In this document: one piece after another, positions 7,756 to 16,629 of the stretch
Layout: every line of letters begins with the position of its first letter
How positions within the stretch are numbered: position 1 is the stretch's first letter
Assembly: GCF_014904795.1 (NCBI RefSeq)
Contig: NZ_JACZFS010000048.1
Location: 1 to 64,000, forward strand
DNA length: 64,000 bases
DNA from: Nisaea nitritireducens
Lineage (GTDB): Bacteria > Pseudomonadota > Alphaproteobacteria > Thalassobaculales > Thalassobaculaceae
Direction: 5' to 3'
Notes under the pieces: model-generated
Database searches by the model: none
What the model was told of the DNA's origin: nothing
Seen by the model: the letters and a program-made list of their open reading frames with translations, nothing else
Position numbers and translations under genes: made by a program

Positions 7756-9282
7756 TCAGGAGGATAAAAGTCCGGCGCCATGCTCCTCTCGCCAGTCGGA
7801 AAGGAAATCGGCCATTTCCTCAGAGCCTGTCGCCAGCATGTCTTCGACCGGGAAACGGGTGCCAGCTTCCAGAAGCAGCCGGGCACAGGCGACATGATCC
7901 GCCCCGTCCGCCCGGGGAGCGAATTCCGCACCGTGAATGACCGTCCCGATGGCATCGCCGCCATGACGGTTGCGGTGCGTCAGATCCGCACCCTGTGCGA
8001 TCAGATAGGCAACCTGATCCACCCGGCCGTTCCATCCCGCGACATGCAGGGCCGTCAGCTTCATCTCGTCGGCTTCATCCGGGTCCAGACCGGCCTCGAT
8101 CAGGGATTTCATCTGGGGCAATGCATCCGGGGTTCCGGCGATGCGCACTACGAGCTTTCTGTCTTCACTGCCGAGCTCCATGCCCCTGATGCTGCCCTGT
8201 GGCTGCTTCCCGCCGGCACAGGAGGCCAGAACCGCAACTCCGGGATCGAGCTCCTCGCCAAAACCTTTCGCTTCCAGAACCAGTGCGAAGTCCCGGTTGC
8301 CATAGAGACATGCCAGCGCATAGGCGCTGCGCCCGCGCCACACGGCAGCGGCATCCGCGCCAAATGACAGCAGCAGCTCGGCGAAGGCACCGGACCGCCC
8401 GCGCCGCGCGGCCTGATGCAGTGTCGTGAAAGTCACCGGCGGCTGCCCGCGCGGATGGTTATGGTGCAGCCCTTCATTCGGATTGGCGCCATGCTCCAGC
8501 AGAATGCGGACCGGCTCGATCCGGTCGAAATCCAGTGCCCGGGCCAGCGCATTGGTTCGTGCCGGATCGACGCCATGCCGGCAGAGCAGATTCAGCCCCT
8601 CCGTATGATCCAGCTCAACCGCATGATAGAGGCTTTCATTGTCATCCGGATTTGCGCCGTGCCGCAGCAGCCATTCGGCAAGCGGCATGTTGTCCGCATG
8701 CCCGAGAGCTCCATAGAGCGCGGAAAGTCGATGATCACTCCCCGCCTCCTCCGCATAGCTTTCATTCGGGTCCGCACAGTTCTGCCGGAGCAGGTCCGCA
8801 ATCGCGAGGATACGGTCGGGCGGCACGTCCGCGCATTTGTGATATTTCGAGAAGCAGAGATGGATCAGCGGTGTCCGGCCATGAATTTCGGCTGTGGCGA
8901 GGGACGGGTTCGCAGCGATCCGGGCCTCTACCGCATCCAGATCGCACAGCGCCAACTCGATCGCGAGATCGGCATGGGCAAGCTCCGGGTCAGCGGCCAG
9001 CAACTTCTCGATCACCCAGGCCTGACCGTGATAGAGCGCCGTCCGGAGACGCTTCGCCCGGCCGGCCCGGTCCATGCCCGCCGTCTCCAGCGCGAGCTTC
9101 AGCTTGGGCCAGCTCTCATGGCCTTCCTCGACAGCAATGACATGCAGGAAATCCGCGTGTAGCGGCTCTTTCGGTGCAGGCACGACTGCCCGGAGACGGC
9201 TCAGCGCATCGGCATCGCCCTGTGCAAAGGCCTTCTTCAGCAGTTTCGCCGTACGGCGCAGTTTTTCGAGATCGGAGGACAT
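7756..9282 (-). CDS. Ankyrin-repeat protein
   Basis: A 508-residue protein built from ankyrin repeats, a protein-protein interaction scaffold. After a helical N-terminal part (about residues 1-85) repeats can be picked out, for example GRTPLIHLC, ADNMPLAEWLLRHGANPDD, EPVRILLEHGANPNEG, TLHQAARRGRSGAFAELL and LTALHVAGWNGRVDQVAYLI. No signal peptide or membrane segment is seen, so it is probably cytoplasmic. It starts 63 bases upstream of the SDR gene on the same strand and may be co-transcribed with it. GGGAG lies ten bases before the ATG. Partner unknown. Confidence 0.85.
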   Translation of the reverse strand: MSSDLEKLRRTAKLLKKAFAQGDADALSRLRAVVPAPKEPLHADFLHVIAVEEGHESWPKLKLALETAGMDRAGRAKRLRTALYHGQAWVIEKLLAADPELAHADLAIELALCDLDAVEARIAANPSLATAEIHGRTPLIHLCFSKYHKCADVPPDRILAIADLLRQNCADPNESYAEEAGSDHRLSALYGALGHADNMPLAEWLLRHGANPDDNESLYHAVELDHTEGLNLLCRHGVDPARTNALARALDFDRIEPVRILLEHGANPNEGLHHNHPRGQPPVTFTTLHQAARRGRSGAFAELLLSFGADAAAVWRGRSAYALACLYGNRDFALVLEAKGFGEELDPGVAVLASCAGGKQPQGSIRGMELGSEDRKLVVRIAGTPDALPQMKSLIEAGLDPDEADEMKLTALHVAGWNGRVDQVAYLIAQGADLTHRNRHGGDAIGTVIHGAEFAPRADGADHVACARLLLEAGTRFPVEDMLATGSEEMADFLSDWREEHGAGLLSS

Positions 9283-9367
9283 CCGTTTTCTCCCGTTTGC
9301 GCGCCCATGGATCCGCTACGTCGGGCGCCGGAGGAAAACCGGAAAATCAGAACTGTATCAAGGTGCG

Positions 9368-9520
9368 TCACGCTTTCCGCGGATCCGGATGCTGCCTGGC
9401 CAGCCGCTTCCAGATATCACCGGCATGCATTTCCCGCAAGGCTCGGCGCCGACCCATGCGGGCGAAAAACCGGCCTGTCCATTGACCCTCGCCCGATTCG
9501 GGAGCACTCTTTTTATGTCC
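9368..9520 (-). CDS. Possible small basic protein (50 aa), uncertain
   Basis: An open frame starting MGHKKSAPESGEG and ending RLARQHPDPRKA sits in the 543-base gap between the ankyrin gene and the exonuclease gene, on the ankyrin gene's strand and upstream of it. Codon third positions in its latter half resemble the neighbouring genes, but the first half does not and there is no good ribosome binding site. The frame could start earlier, at 9574. I consider it unproven; the rest of this gap (9283-9367 and 9521-9825) holds nothing I can name. Confidence 0.25.
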   Translation of the reverse strand, partial: GHKKSAPESGEGQWTGRFFARMGRRRALREMHAGDIWKRLARQHPDPRKA

Positions 9521-9825
9521 CATCCGGACACACGGATTCCACAACAGGGAGGTCGTATATCGCGATGGAGCCACCGAATCAGGTAACGCGTTCCTGAGAA
9601 CGGAACGCGACGGTAGGGAGCGGCAGCTGACGCTTCAAATCCGCAGACATATCAAGTTTTGAGAGCTAAACGCTCGATAGTCTGTCTTATGCTACAGACA
9701 TGAAATCATGCTATGCCCCACTCGACGCAGATGCGCGGTGGGGCTTTGCATTTCAGCCCTCATTTCCCGCGCCGACTGAGCTTGAGCCCGGCAATCACGG
9801 CCAGGAAAGACGGATAAACCCTGCA

Positions 9826-10413
9826 ATGCATAAAAACCTGCGCCATGACCGGGTGCTGGTCGTCGATCTCGAGCTGACCTGCTGGGAAGGGCTACCACCC
9901 CAAGGCGAGCGCCCGGAGATCATCGAGATCGGTGTTGCGGAGATCGACCTGAAACGGGACGAGATCAGCCGAACCGTTTCTATGCTGACCACACCAACCG
10001 CCTCCCGCATCTCCCCCTTTTGCCGTGAGTTCACCGGCATTACGGACGAGATGATGGAGGCTGATGGAATTCCTTTTGAGAATGCCTGCCATCAGCTACG
10101 GAAAACCTATGGGTCGACGTCGAAACTCTGGATCGGCTGGGGCAGCGACGATGCATTGTTCGACAACGAGGTTCAGGCGAAAGGTGCCGTAGACCCGGCC
10201 TCCCATCGCTATCTCGATCTCTGTCAGATCCAGGAATATGTGCTCGCCGGCGGGCGCAGGATATCGCTCGATGAAGCGCTCGGAGTGATGAAACTGGCAC
10301 GATCCGGCACGGCACACCGGGCGCTTGGAGATGCGATCGACACAGCCCGTCTGTTCCTGTCCTGGCGGGAAAGATTCGGTCTCGGCGCCCTGCCACACGA
10401 ACATTTCGACTGA
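9826..10413 (+). CDS. DEDDh-family 3'-5' exonuclease
   Basis: A 195-residue nuclease of the exonuclease III/DnaQ-like superfamily. The four acidic residues and the histidine are in place: Asp and Glu in VVDLELTCW, Asp in WGSDDALFD, and His and Asp in HRALGDAIDTARL. The layout is closest to the ERI-1/KapD-like subgroup, which trims RNA ends in other organisms; whether this one acts on RNA or DNA is not clear. The reading frame is open to 9700, but homologous sequence begins at MHKNLRHDRVLVVDLE, so ATG 9826 is chosen, with a somewhat distant AGGAAAG. Confidence 0.85.
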   Translation: MHKNLRHDRVLVVDLELTCWEGLPPQGERPEIIEIGVAEIDLKRDEISRTVSMLTTPTASRISPFCREFTGITDEMMEADGIPFENACHQLRKTYGSTSKLWIGWGSDDALFDNEVQAKGAVDPASHRYLDLCQIQEYVLAGGRRISLDEALGVMKLARSGTAHRALGDAIDTARLFLSWRERFGLGALPHEHFD

Positions 10414-10423
10414 AGCAGCGGCC

Positions 10424-10909
10424 TCAGTTCCCGTAGACTTCCCGAACCGTATCGAGCCATAGCCGGTCCGCCGCTTCCGGATCAAGCACGCCGAAACTGG
10501 CCATATAGATTTCCGCCACTTTCAGGAAGCGGTCCTTCTCATCCCGCACCCAGTCCGCATAGGACCAGGTGATATCCATCGGTGCGATATTCCGCACTGC
10601 GCCGCAATAGAGAGCCATCTCCGGGCCCGAAGCGGTCTCGACGGAACAGTGCTCAATGGCGAAATCAAAATCCTCGAAAAACCGGATGCGCTGATCGTCT
10701 TCCGGCACATAGTCACGCAGCAGAAGACCGTCGACCTGCCCGCCAGGCGCTTCTACCAAGGCCGGATATGGCTCGCTTTCAACCCTGACACGGGCAAAAC
10801 CGGACAGCGTCGCCGCTGTCGAGAGGGGCCCCGGATCGCGCCCGAGAACAAGGGACAGCACGTCCGGATCCATCAGGGTTCCGAAGAAGAAGTAGGGAAT
10901 GACCTCCAT
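10424..10909 (-). CDS. Gamma-glutamylcyclotransferase-like (GGCT/AIG2 fold) protein
   Basis: A 161-residue protein with the GGCT/AIG2 start motif YFFFGTLMDPDVL (the family's YGTL loop, here F-GTL), and the barrel segments GFARVRVES, YPALVEAPGGQVDGLLL. Family members cleave gamma-glutamyl amines to 5-oxoproline, but many of this type are uncharacterised. ATG 10909 is preferred over the long upstream frame because the family match begins there. It follows the secreted hypothetical gene by four bases and is probably the last gene of a three-gene operon with the amidase. Confidence 0.75.
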   Translation of the reverse strand: MEVIPYFFFGTLMDPDVLSLVLGRDPGPLSTAATLSGFARVRVESEPYPALVEAPGGQVDGLLLRDYVPEDDQRIRFFEDFDFAIEHCSVETASGPEMALYCGAVRNIAPMDITWSYADWVRDEKDRFLKVAEIYMASFGVLDPEAADRLWLDTVREVYGN

Positions 10910-10913
10910 CCGC

Positions 10914-11384
10914 CTAGCGCTTATCCGCAAGATAGACCGTACAGCGGGTCGACCCTTCGTGCCTGAACACATAGATACCGTCTGCCTCGACTTCCATGCG
11001 CCGCGGTCGCCGGATATCCCGTGAGCGCGCGGCACGGTAGACTTCGCCTCCGATCCGGACGAAACCACCGCCGAAGCGTCGGAACCGGCCATCCCGGCAA
11101 GCTTCCGTCGCCGGTTTATCCAGCTCCACGACTTGCTTGATCGGTCTGTCATCCATGAAAAGCAGCCCAGGCTTCCGTGGGTTTTCGTAGATCGTTTTTT
11201 TCGGCACCGTGGCTTGCTTCATCCGCCATTTCGGTTTCTCCGGCGCCCGGGAAAGGTGGCGGGGATTGGTGCGGTCCGGGGACATACGGTCTGCCATTGA
11301 TGGCGTGACAACAGGCACAGTGCCGCCAACCGCGATCGCCGCAACAAGACACGCAGTACGAACAAATCGAATGGGGTTCTTCAT
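10914..11384 (-). CDS. Secreted hypothetical protein
   Basis: A 156-residue protein beginning MKNPIRFVRTACLVAAIAVGG, a signal peptide with likely cleavage near SMADRMS. The mature part is basic and lists segments RRFGGGFVRIGGEVYRAA and IYVFRHEGSTRCTVYLADKR; I do not recognise a domain. Two cysteines (in EACRDGR and TRCTVY) could form a disulfide in the periplasm. ATG 11384 has GGGTG ten bases upstream. It is flanked by the amidase gene (25 bases upstream) and the GGCT-like gene (four bases downstream). Confidence 0.65.
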   Translation of the reverse strand: MKNPIRFVRTACLVAAIAVGGTVPVVTPSMADRMSPDRTNPRHLSRAPEKPKWRMKQATVPKKTIYENPRKPGLLFMDDRPIKQVVELDKPATEACRDGRFRRFGGGFVRIGGEVYRAARSRDIRRPRRMEVEADGIYVFRHEGSTRCTVYLADKR

Positions 11385-11409
11385 TTTATCACCCGTATCG
11401 CCGTTCCGT

Positions 11410-12354
11410 TCAGCCCGCTCCCGCGAGCAGATGTTTCGCCAGCATAACATGGATGCCCTTGTTTCCGTTGACCATTTGGGTCACACGGAGATCCGCTGCA
11501 AGGCTGCACAGCATGTAAGCTTCAGCCCGGGTCCGGTTCGTACGGCCCGTGATCAGGTCCAGCATCTGACGCAATGCGTCCCGGCCGGCTTCGTCGAGGT
11601 CCTCGTTGAAAGCCATGGTGATGAAATGGTCCGGCGTTTCGGCCCGCGGCAGAGTCAGGCTCATGTCATCCCGCACCGTCAGGCGGAAGCGGCCCTCGAG
11701 AGCCGTTTCGATTGCCGTCACGCAGACTTCGCCGTCACCCTGCGCGCCATGCCCGTCACCGGCGGAGAACAGCGCGCCCTCGACGAAGACCGGCAGGTAA
11801 AGCGTCGTCCCGGCCACCAGTTCCTTGTTGTCCAGATTGCCGCCGTTCGCGCGCGGCTGAATGGTGCTGACCCGTCCCCATACCGGCGGCGGCGCAACGC
11901 CCATTACGCCAAAGAACGGGTGTAGCGGCAATTCCAGCCCCCAGGGCAGACGGCCAACATTCCGCTCGGTGTCGATGGCAATGATGGAAAGGGTGATCTC
12001 GTCGAAATCATCAGGCAACGCGCCTTTGAGCGGCGCGCTGTAATTGAAGCCCCAGTCCTGCCGAACCTTCACATCGAGAATATCTACCTGCAACACATGG
12101 CCGGGCTTCGCGCCCTCGACATAGACCGGGCCGGTCAGAATATGACCGGGCAAACCCGGGCGCATTTGGTCGATAACGGCCTGATGCTCAGGGAGGACCG
12201 TATAGCCGTCTCCCGGCAGGACCGGCTTGTCGCCGGAGATCGACTGGATGGTGACTTCCTCGCCCGAGGAAATCGTCAGGGCCGGAGTTAGATCCGCATC
12301 GAAGAAACCCCAATGCACCGTTTCCGGACTGCTCTTGAGCATATGCCCCCGCAT
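11410..12354 (-). CDS. Acetamidase/formamidase family protein
   Basis: A 314-residue member of the FmdA/AmdA family, metal-dependent hydrolases that release ammonia from short amides. Family features are the start HMLKSSPETVHWGFFDADL, the GPVYVEGAKPGHVLQVDIL segment, and the metal/active-site region FSAGDGHGAQGDGEVC, followed by the conserved E-TALEGRFRLTVR. ATG 12354 has AAGGGG eight bases upstream; the open frame upstream of it is not family-like. The true substrate (formamide, acetamide or other) cannot be read from sequence. It heads a minus-strand run with the secreted hypothetical and the GGCT-like gene. Confidence 0.88.
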   Translation of the reverse strand: MRGHMLKSSPETVHWGFFDADLTPALTISSGEEVTIQSISGDKPVLPGDGYTVLPEHQAVIDQMRPGLPGHILTGPVYVEGAKPGHVLQVDILDVKVRQDWGFNYSAPLKGALPDDFDEITLSIIAIDTERNVGRLPWGLELPLHPFFGVMGVAPPPVWGRVSTIQPRANGGNLDNKELVAGTTLYLPVFVEGALFSAGDGHGAQGDGEVCVTAIETALEGRFRLTVRDDMSLTLPRAETPDHFITMAFNEDLDEAGRDALRQMLDLITGRTNRTRAEAYMLCSLAADLRVTQMVNGNKGIHVMLAKHLLAGAG

Positions 12355-12376
12355 AACTGCCCCTTCCGTATAAAAC

Positions 12377-12979
12377 TCAGTGATGGTTGTCAGTGGCCGG
12401 TTGGCCGGCTTTAAGCGCCGCCGCCTGCTTACGCGCGGCCTTCCGGTCCTGACGTTCGCGGCGTGCGACTTTGAAACGCTCGATATAGATATGGCTCCAA
12501 CGGTACCCCATCCAACCGCCAACAATCATCCACGGTAAACACCCGACGAATAGAGGCACCCCCCATTCGTCCAGCATCGCCGTCAGATAGACCCAGACCG
12601 CCGTGATGCCCGATACATCCTGACTAAGGATTGTGTCGAGCCGCTCCGAGAAATGGCCGAAAGCAGTCAGGTTTTCCCAGCGACCCAGCATCAGGTTTCC
12701 GGTCTGCAGGAAGATGTAATAGACGATCGGCACCGTGAAAACGTTGGTCGCCCAAGTCCACGCCAAAGCGACAACCAGATTGAAGGTCCATGCCGGCCGC
12801 ACCAATCGGAGCAATGACCAGAGTCCCGCCACGATCGGCATCTGCACACCAACCAGCGGCGTCAGCGAAACCGCAACACCGATGCCGACACCCCGCGCCG
12901 TATAGTCCGGCAATCCGGTCCCGCGAAGGATCGGAATGACGAGCCGGTAACGCAACAGGCGGCTGAGAGGAGTGATCAT
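12377..12979 (-). CDS. DUF2062 membrane protein
   Basis: A 200-residue integral membrane protein of the DUF2062 family. Conserved parts include RGTGLPDYTARGVGIGVAVSLTP near the N-terminus (residues 19-42), then hydrophobic segments about 45-60, 66-90, 125-145 and 148-165, and a basic C-terminal tail KVARRERQDRKAARKQAAA. Function is unknown. The gene ends 22 bases upstream of the amidase start and might be in the same transcript. Confidence 0.82.
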   Translation of the reverse strand: MITPLSRLLRYRLVIPILRGTGLPDYTARGVGIGVAVSLTPLVGVQMPIVAGLWSLLRLVRPAWTFNLVVALAWTWATNVFTVPIVYYIFLQTGNLMLGRWENLTAFGHFSERLDTILSQDVSGITAVWVYLTAMLDEWGVPLFVGCLPWMIVGGWMGYRWSHIYIERFKVARRERQDRKAARKQAAALKAGQPATDNHH

Positions 12980-13134
12980 CGGTCAGGTCAATTCGGATTG
13001 AGGGCGCCAAACAGCGTGATGGTCCAGCCATAGCAAGCAAGAGACGGGACCGTCACGCCACAAAGGGACGATTTCATAATTCTCTTTATATTTGGTGACC
13101 GGCCCCGCGATTACACGCCCGTCATCCGGATTCT

Positions 13135-13950
13135 TTACGGACGCTCCCCTTTGGCCAGCCGGGCCTCGATATCGTCCACCACGTCGAGAAGTGACGCGAC
13201 ACTGTCGATCAGATAGTGCGGATTGCAGGCGCGCAGCGTCTTTTCAGCCTGCCGCTTTTTCTCGGCAAATGCGGCTTCGTCCAGCGCTTCGGTTTCTTCC
13301 AGAGACAGTCCGAAGGCATTGCCGGAAACCGTTACCCCCACGGTCCAGCAACCGGCCGCGTTGCCTTCGGCAATCCCCGGCTCGGTGTCGTCCACCTTGA
13401 TGCAGGCGGAGGCCGGCCAGACATCGAGATCGAGGAAGCACTTGTACATCATCAGTGGCGTCGGCCGGCCATGCGGGAGGTCGCCGGCACAGACCATGTT
13501 GTCCGGCGCATAACCGCGATCGCGCGCGATCGGCACCAGACGCTCCATGATCTCCCGGTTGTACCCCGTCGTGGAGCCGATCTTCATGCCCCGTCCGCGC
13601 AAAGCCGCGACCGTGTCCAGCGCGCCCGGAATGATATCAGCGAAGTCCGGCACCACATCGACGTTCATTGGCACAAACACTTCGTAGATCCGGTCGACAT
13701 CCTTGTCGGAAAAGGCTGCCCCGTGGGCTTGTTGCCATGCTTCCGCGATGCGCGGCTGGGTGCCGACGGCCTTGATGTGGTCCCATTTCGGCAGGCCCAT
13801 CGGGGCCCTCGCTTCATCGATCGTGATTTCAACATCGAACGTGGCAAATGCCCTCTGGAAAACACCCATCGGGGCGCGGCTACCGTGATCGACGATGGTT
13901 CCGGCCCAGTCGAAAATGACGGCTTTGACGTTATTGTCGGCGGTGGACAT
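13135..13950 (-). CDS. phnX: Phosphonoacetaldehyde hydrolase
   Basis: A HAD-superfamily enzyme that cleaves the C-P bond of phosphonoacetaldehyde to acetaldehyde and phosphate. The nucleophile motif DWAGTIVD is at residues 14-21; the Schiff-base lysine lies in the cap motif APMGLPKWDHIKA; HAD motif III/IV elements GRPTPLMM and VDDTEPGIAEG are present. At 271 residues it has normal length. It follows the FAD oxidoreductase gene by 17 bases on the same strand. The usual partner, the 2-aminoethylphosphonate transaminase PhnW, is not in the window, so phosphonoacetaldehyde may come from the oxidoreductase. Confidence 0.92.
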   Translation of the reverse strand: MSTADNNVKAVIFDWAGTIVDHGSRAPMGVFQRAFATFDVEITIDEARAPMGLPKWDHIKAVGTQPRIAEAWQQAHGAAFSDKDVDRIYEVFVPMNVDVVPDFADIIPGALDTVAALRGRGMKIGSTTGYNREIMERLVPIARDRGYAPDNMVCAGDLPHGRPTPLMMYKCFLDLDVWPASACIKVDDTEPGIAEGNAAGCWTVGVTVSGNAFGLSLEETEALDEAAFAEKKRQAEKTLRACNPHYLIDSVASLLDVVDDIEARLAKGERP

Positions 13951-13967
13951 CTTGAATTCCTTTTCGA

Positions 13968-15104
13968 TTAGGCTGCAGCCCCATAGAGCGAGGTAATTGT
14001 CTCTTCGCCAAGGGCAAAGGCGGTACTCATGCCGGTTCCGCTTGAGACGACCAGCAGCCGCACTCCATCCTCCGGCGTATCTATGAAAGCGGTGCGGTCC
14101 GGCGAAGATGGGTAAATGCCGGTCCAGCGTTCGATCACCCTGGGGTTCTCAAGCTGCAGCATCTGGCCAGCTTCTTCCATGATCAAATCCTCCACCACCG
14201 CTGGCGCAAAAGGATCCGGGGTTTTTGCGTAATGGTGGGAATCGCCGACGACGAGTGAGCCGTCCGCTCCCTGCACCACGATCAAGTGGATTCCGTGCGC
14301 CAGCCATTGCGGCTGTTCGCGCTCCAGCCGCGCGCGCAGTACCTTGGAGGCCGCCAAGCCGGTATAGCCTTCGTAGCGCACCAGACTGAGATCAGACATG
14401 ACCGCGCCCGGCAGCTTCCATTCCGGCGACTGAGGCGCGACCCGCAGCATCTGCAGCTTGCAGAGCCGCAGATTGTAGGAGGCCAGCCGCTCCGGATAGA
14501 GCGTCGCAATGTCGGGGCCCGGACAGACAATCACCGATTCAGCCCGGATCGTCCCGGACGTGGTCTCGACCGTTTCCGCAGAAACACCGGTCACCGCCGT
14601 CGACCAACGGAAATCCACACCACAGCTGGCCTCCAGATACTGCGCCAGCCGTGGCAGGGCCTGACGTGGCTCGACCCGCGCTTCATGCGGGCTCCACAAA
14701 CCGCCAAGTATCGTTTTCTGCCCGAGTACCGGAGCTTTCTCTACCGTCTCTTCAGCCGTCAGAAGGGTGCAGTCGCGTCCCATCTCAGTCGCGGCGAATT
14801 CTTCCAGGACAGCAACCGCTTCCGGTCTCTGGGCCGTCACCAGCAATCCGTCATGCAGAACCGGTATGCCGGCCTTGGGAGCGATATCGCGCCAGATGGA
14901 AGCCGATTTGTAGGCCCGCTCCCAGGTCTCGCCCTGTTTCTGCCCCGTGACTGTGACGAAGCCGAAATTGCGGACGGATGCGCCGTTCGATTGCGCATCA
15001 CGATCGACAACAATGACCCGCTTGCCGCGTTTAGAGGCGGCAAGAGCGCTTGCCAGACCACAAATCCCCCCGCCGACGATCGCCAGATCGTAGGTATGTC
15101 CCAT
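13968..15104 (-). CDS. FAD-dependent oxidoreductase, phosphonate-associated (TIGR03364 type)
   Basis: A DAO-family flavoenzyme of 378 residues. The FAD-binding dinucleotide motif AIVGGGICGLASALAASKRG is at the N-terminus, followed by VIVVDRD; the C-terminal part contains ERWTGIYPSSPDRTAFID and VSSGTGMSTAFALGEE. Proteins of the TIGR03364 type are found next to phosphonatase genes and are thought to oxidise an aminophosphonate, probably an N-alkylated 2-aminoethylphosphonate, to phosphonoacetaldehyde. Its position directly upstream of phnX supports that role here; the substrate is inferred. ATG 15104 follows GGGCG. Confidence 0.82.
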   Translation of the reverse strand: MGHTYDLAIVGGGICGLASALAASKRGKRVIVVDRDAQSNGASVRNFGFVTVTGQKQGETWERAYKSASIWRDIAPKAGIPVLHDGLLVTAQRPEAVAVLEEFAATEMGRDCTLLTAEETVEKAPVLGQKTILGGLWSPHEARVEPRQALPRLAQYLEASCGVDFRWSTAVTGVSAETVETTSGTIRAESVIVCPGPDIATLYPERLASYNLRLCKLQMLRVAPQSPEWKLPGAVMSDLSLVRYEGYTGLAASKVLRARLEREQPQWLAHGIHLIVVQGADGSLVVGDSHHYAKTPDPFAPAVVEDLIMEEAGQMLQLENPRVIERWTGIYPSSPDRTAFIDTPEDGVRLLVVSSGTGMSTAFALGEETITSLYGAAA

Positions 15105-15182
15105 AATCGCCCATCCGAATTGATCAACTCTCAGCCGATACCATAACGGTATGACAAAGAAGTTATCTAATCGATTGCGGGG

Positions 15183-15731
15183 TCAGACCGGACTTGCGCT
15201 GAAATAGGAAAATTTCTCGGAGATATCGTCCCAGGCGCCATCTGCGGCGATGAAAACCTGCGGAAGGGCATCTCCCTCGCCCGCCTCGAAGACCTGGCTT
15301 GTGAAGCACATATCCGCGCGGGCCCCGTCTTTCGATAGCGGCATGATGAGCCTGGAAGTCTTCACCAGACGACCCCGGTCCCACAGGAATTTGCTGTGCG
15401 AGATAATGGGCGCCCGACGTTCGCACGCGAGCGTGTACAGGCCGAGAATGAATTCCAGATAGTTCCCGCTGAGAACACTGGAAAGCTCTTTTCCCGTGAT
15501 GTCGCTGCCGAAAAAATCCGTGAAATTAGTGCCGACCAAGCGATGACGAACCGTCCTGAGACAGGTGTCCACATCGGTCAAAAGGCTATAAGGCAACAGC
15601 TTCGGCCCGATCTCCGCTGGATCGAGATCGCGCCGAAGCGGGATATCACTCCCGCCTTTTATGCGGTCCCAGTAGGCATACATCGCGCTAAGCGTCGCAC
15701 TACCGAGAACCGCGTCCGTTTCTAATTGCAA
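15183..15731 (-). CDS. PAS_5-type PAS domain protein
   Basis: A 182-residue protein consisting mainly of a single PAS-like domain of the PAS_5 kind, abundant in Rhodospirillales. The region from LLPYSLLTDVDTCLRTVRHRLVGTNF (a family-like opening with the R-x-V-G-T core) through GKELSSVLSGNYLEFILGLY and the strand RLIMPLSKDG gives the match. No output domain is attached, so it may sense a ligand and pass the signal by binding a partner. The start is TTG at 15731, just after AAGGGG with unusually short spacing; the downstream ATG at 15683 is an alternative that would cut into the domain. Confidence 0.75.
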   Translation of the reverse strand: MQLETDAVLGSATLSAMYAYWDRIKGGSDIPLRRDLDPAEIGPKLLPYSLLTDVDTCLRTVRHRLVGTNFTDFFGSDITGKELSSVLSGNYLEFILGLYTLACERRAPIISHSKFLWDRGRLVKTSRLIMPLSKDGARADMCFTSQVFEAGEGDALPQVFIAADGAWDDISEKFSYFSASPV

Positions 15732-15882
15732 CGCCCCTTACCCCGAAATCGAAGCGCACCAAGTCTGCGCCGAAATGCAAACTGATCGAGGCGGTAACTT
15801 ATCATTCAAATTGATTTTGTCTAAAATTATTCTTAGATTGCATGCCGAAGTATAATTTAACTTTATTCTTGCAAATTCTTAA

Positions 15883-15909
15883 TAAAAAAGAGGCTTTATT
15901 AAGCCTCTT
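15883..15909 (-). terminator. Intrinsic terminator after the TIGR01244 gene
   Basis: Arms AAGAGGC and GCCTCTT around an eight-base loop; on the minus strand it is followed by TTTTTTATT. It lies 44 bases after the stop of the phosphatase-like gene. Confidence 0.85.
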
Positions 15910-15952
15910 GATATGAGTTCTTCACTGAAGTCAGGCGCCGCGAAATTCGCGC

Positions 15953-16393
15953 CTATTCTGCAAGCGCTTCCCTGTACCCTTCCAGCAGTGGCGCCATGCC
16001 GGACAAATCATACCCCTCCCGCCCGGCGGCGGATGTCACCTCGGAGATGGATTTTCCGTTAAAACACACCTGCGTAAGGGCCCACAGGATTGTCGATCGG
16101 GTCCCGCTGCGGCAGAACGCAAAAACCGGTCCGTCCGACGCCTTGATCGCCGCGTGGTGCTGCGTGACCAGCTCCGGAGACAAAGTCGGCAAAGTTATCG
16201 GAATAAATACATAAGACAGACCCGCAGCTTCAGCGGCGGCCTTGAGATCATCCGCGGCCGGCTGCCCCGCCTCTTCACCGTCAGGCCGATTGTTGATGAC
16301 CGTCTTGAATCCCAGCTCCGCTATCTCGCTCATTTCCTGAGGGAAAACCTGACCTTTTGCGGCATAACTTTCGCTGATCTGCTTAAAATCCAT
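15953..16393 (-). CDS. TIGR01244/DUF442 protein, protein-tyrosine-phosphatase fold
   Basis: A 146-residue protein of the TIGR01244 family, related to dual-specificity phosphatases and found fused to the sulfur dioxygenase-like Blh/ETHE1 proteins in other bacteria. The phosphatase loop FAFCRSGTRS (C-x5-R) is intact, as is the upstream general-acid loop region with VINNRPDGEE. ATG 16393 is preferred to the longer frame because MDFKQISE matches the usual start and AAGGG lies 11 bases upstream. No rhodanese or metallo-beta-lactamase partner is adjacent. Function, phosphatase or sulfurtransferase, is not settled for the family. Confidence 0.82.
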   Translation of the reverse strand: MDFKQISESYAAKGQVFPQEMSEIAELGFKTVINNRPDGEEAGQPAADDLKAAAEAAGLSYVFIPITLPTLSPELVTQHHAAIKASDGPVFAFCRSGTRSTILWALTQVCFNGKSISEVTSAAGREGYDLSGMAPLLEGYREALAE

Positions 16394-16629
16394 CGGGTTC
16401 AGCCCTTCTGCTTTCACTGAGTTCGGGAGACACCCCACCAGAGGTTCGCCCCGCGGCACACGTCGGTTTCTTTTGGAATAGGGAGACTAGAGTCAAAAAT
16501 CCCGACAAACTAGTCCAGTAGGCTAGTTCAATATGAAACCCGATCTGGTATATAAAACTCTTCAGCAAACAACCATACTGTTTGCTTCGTGCCCGGCCAG
16601 TATCGGATCACCCGGGTTTGGGGGACTCT

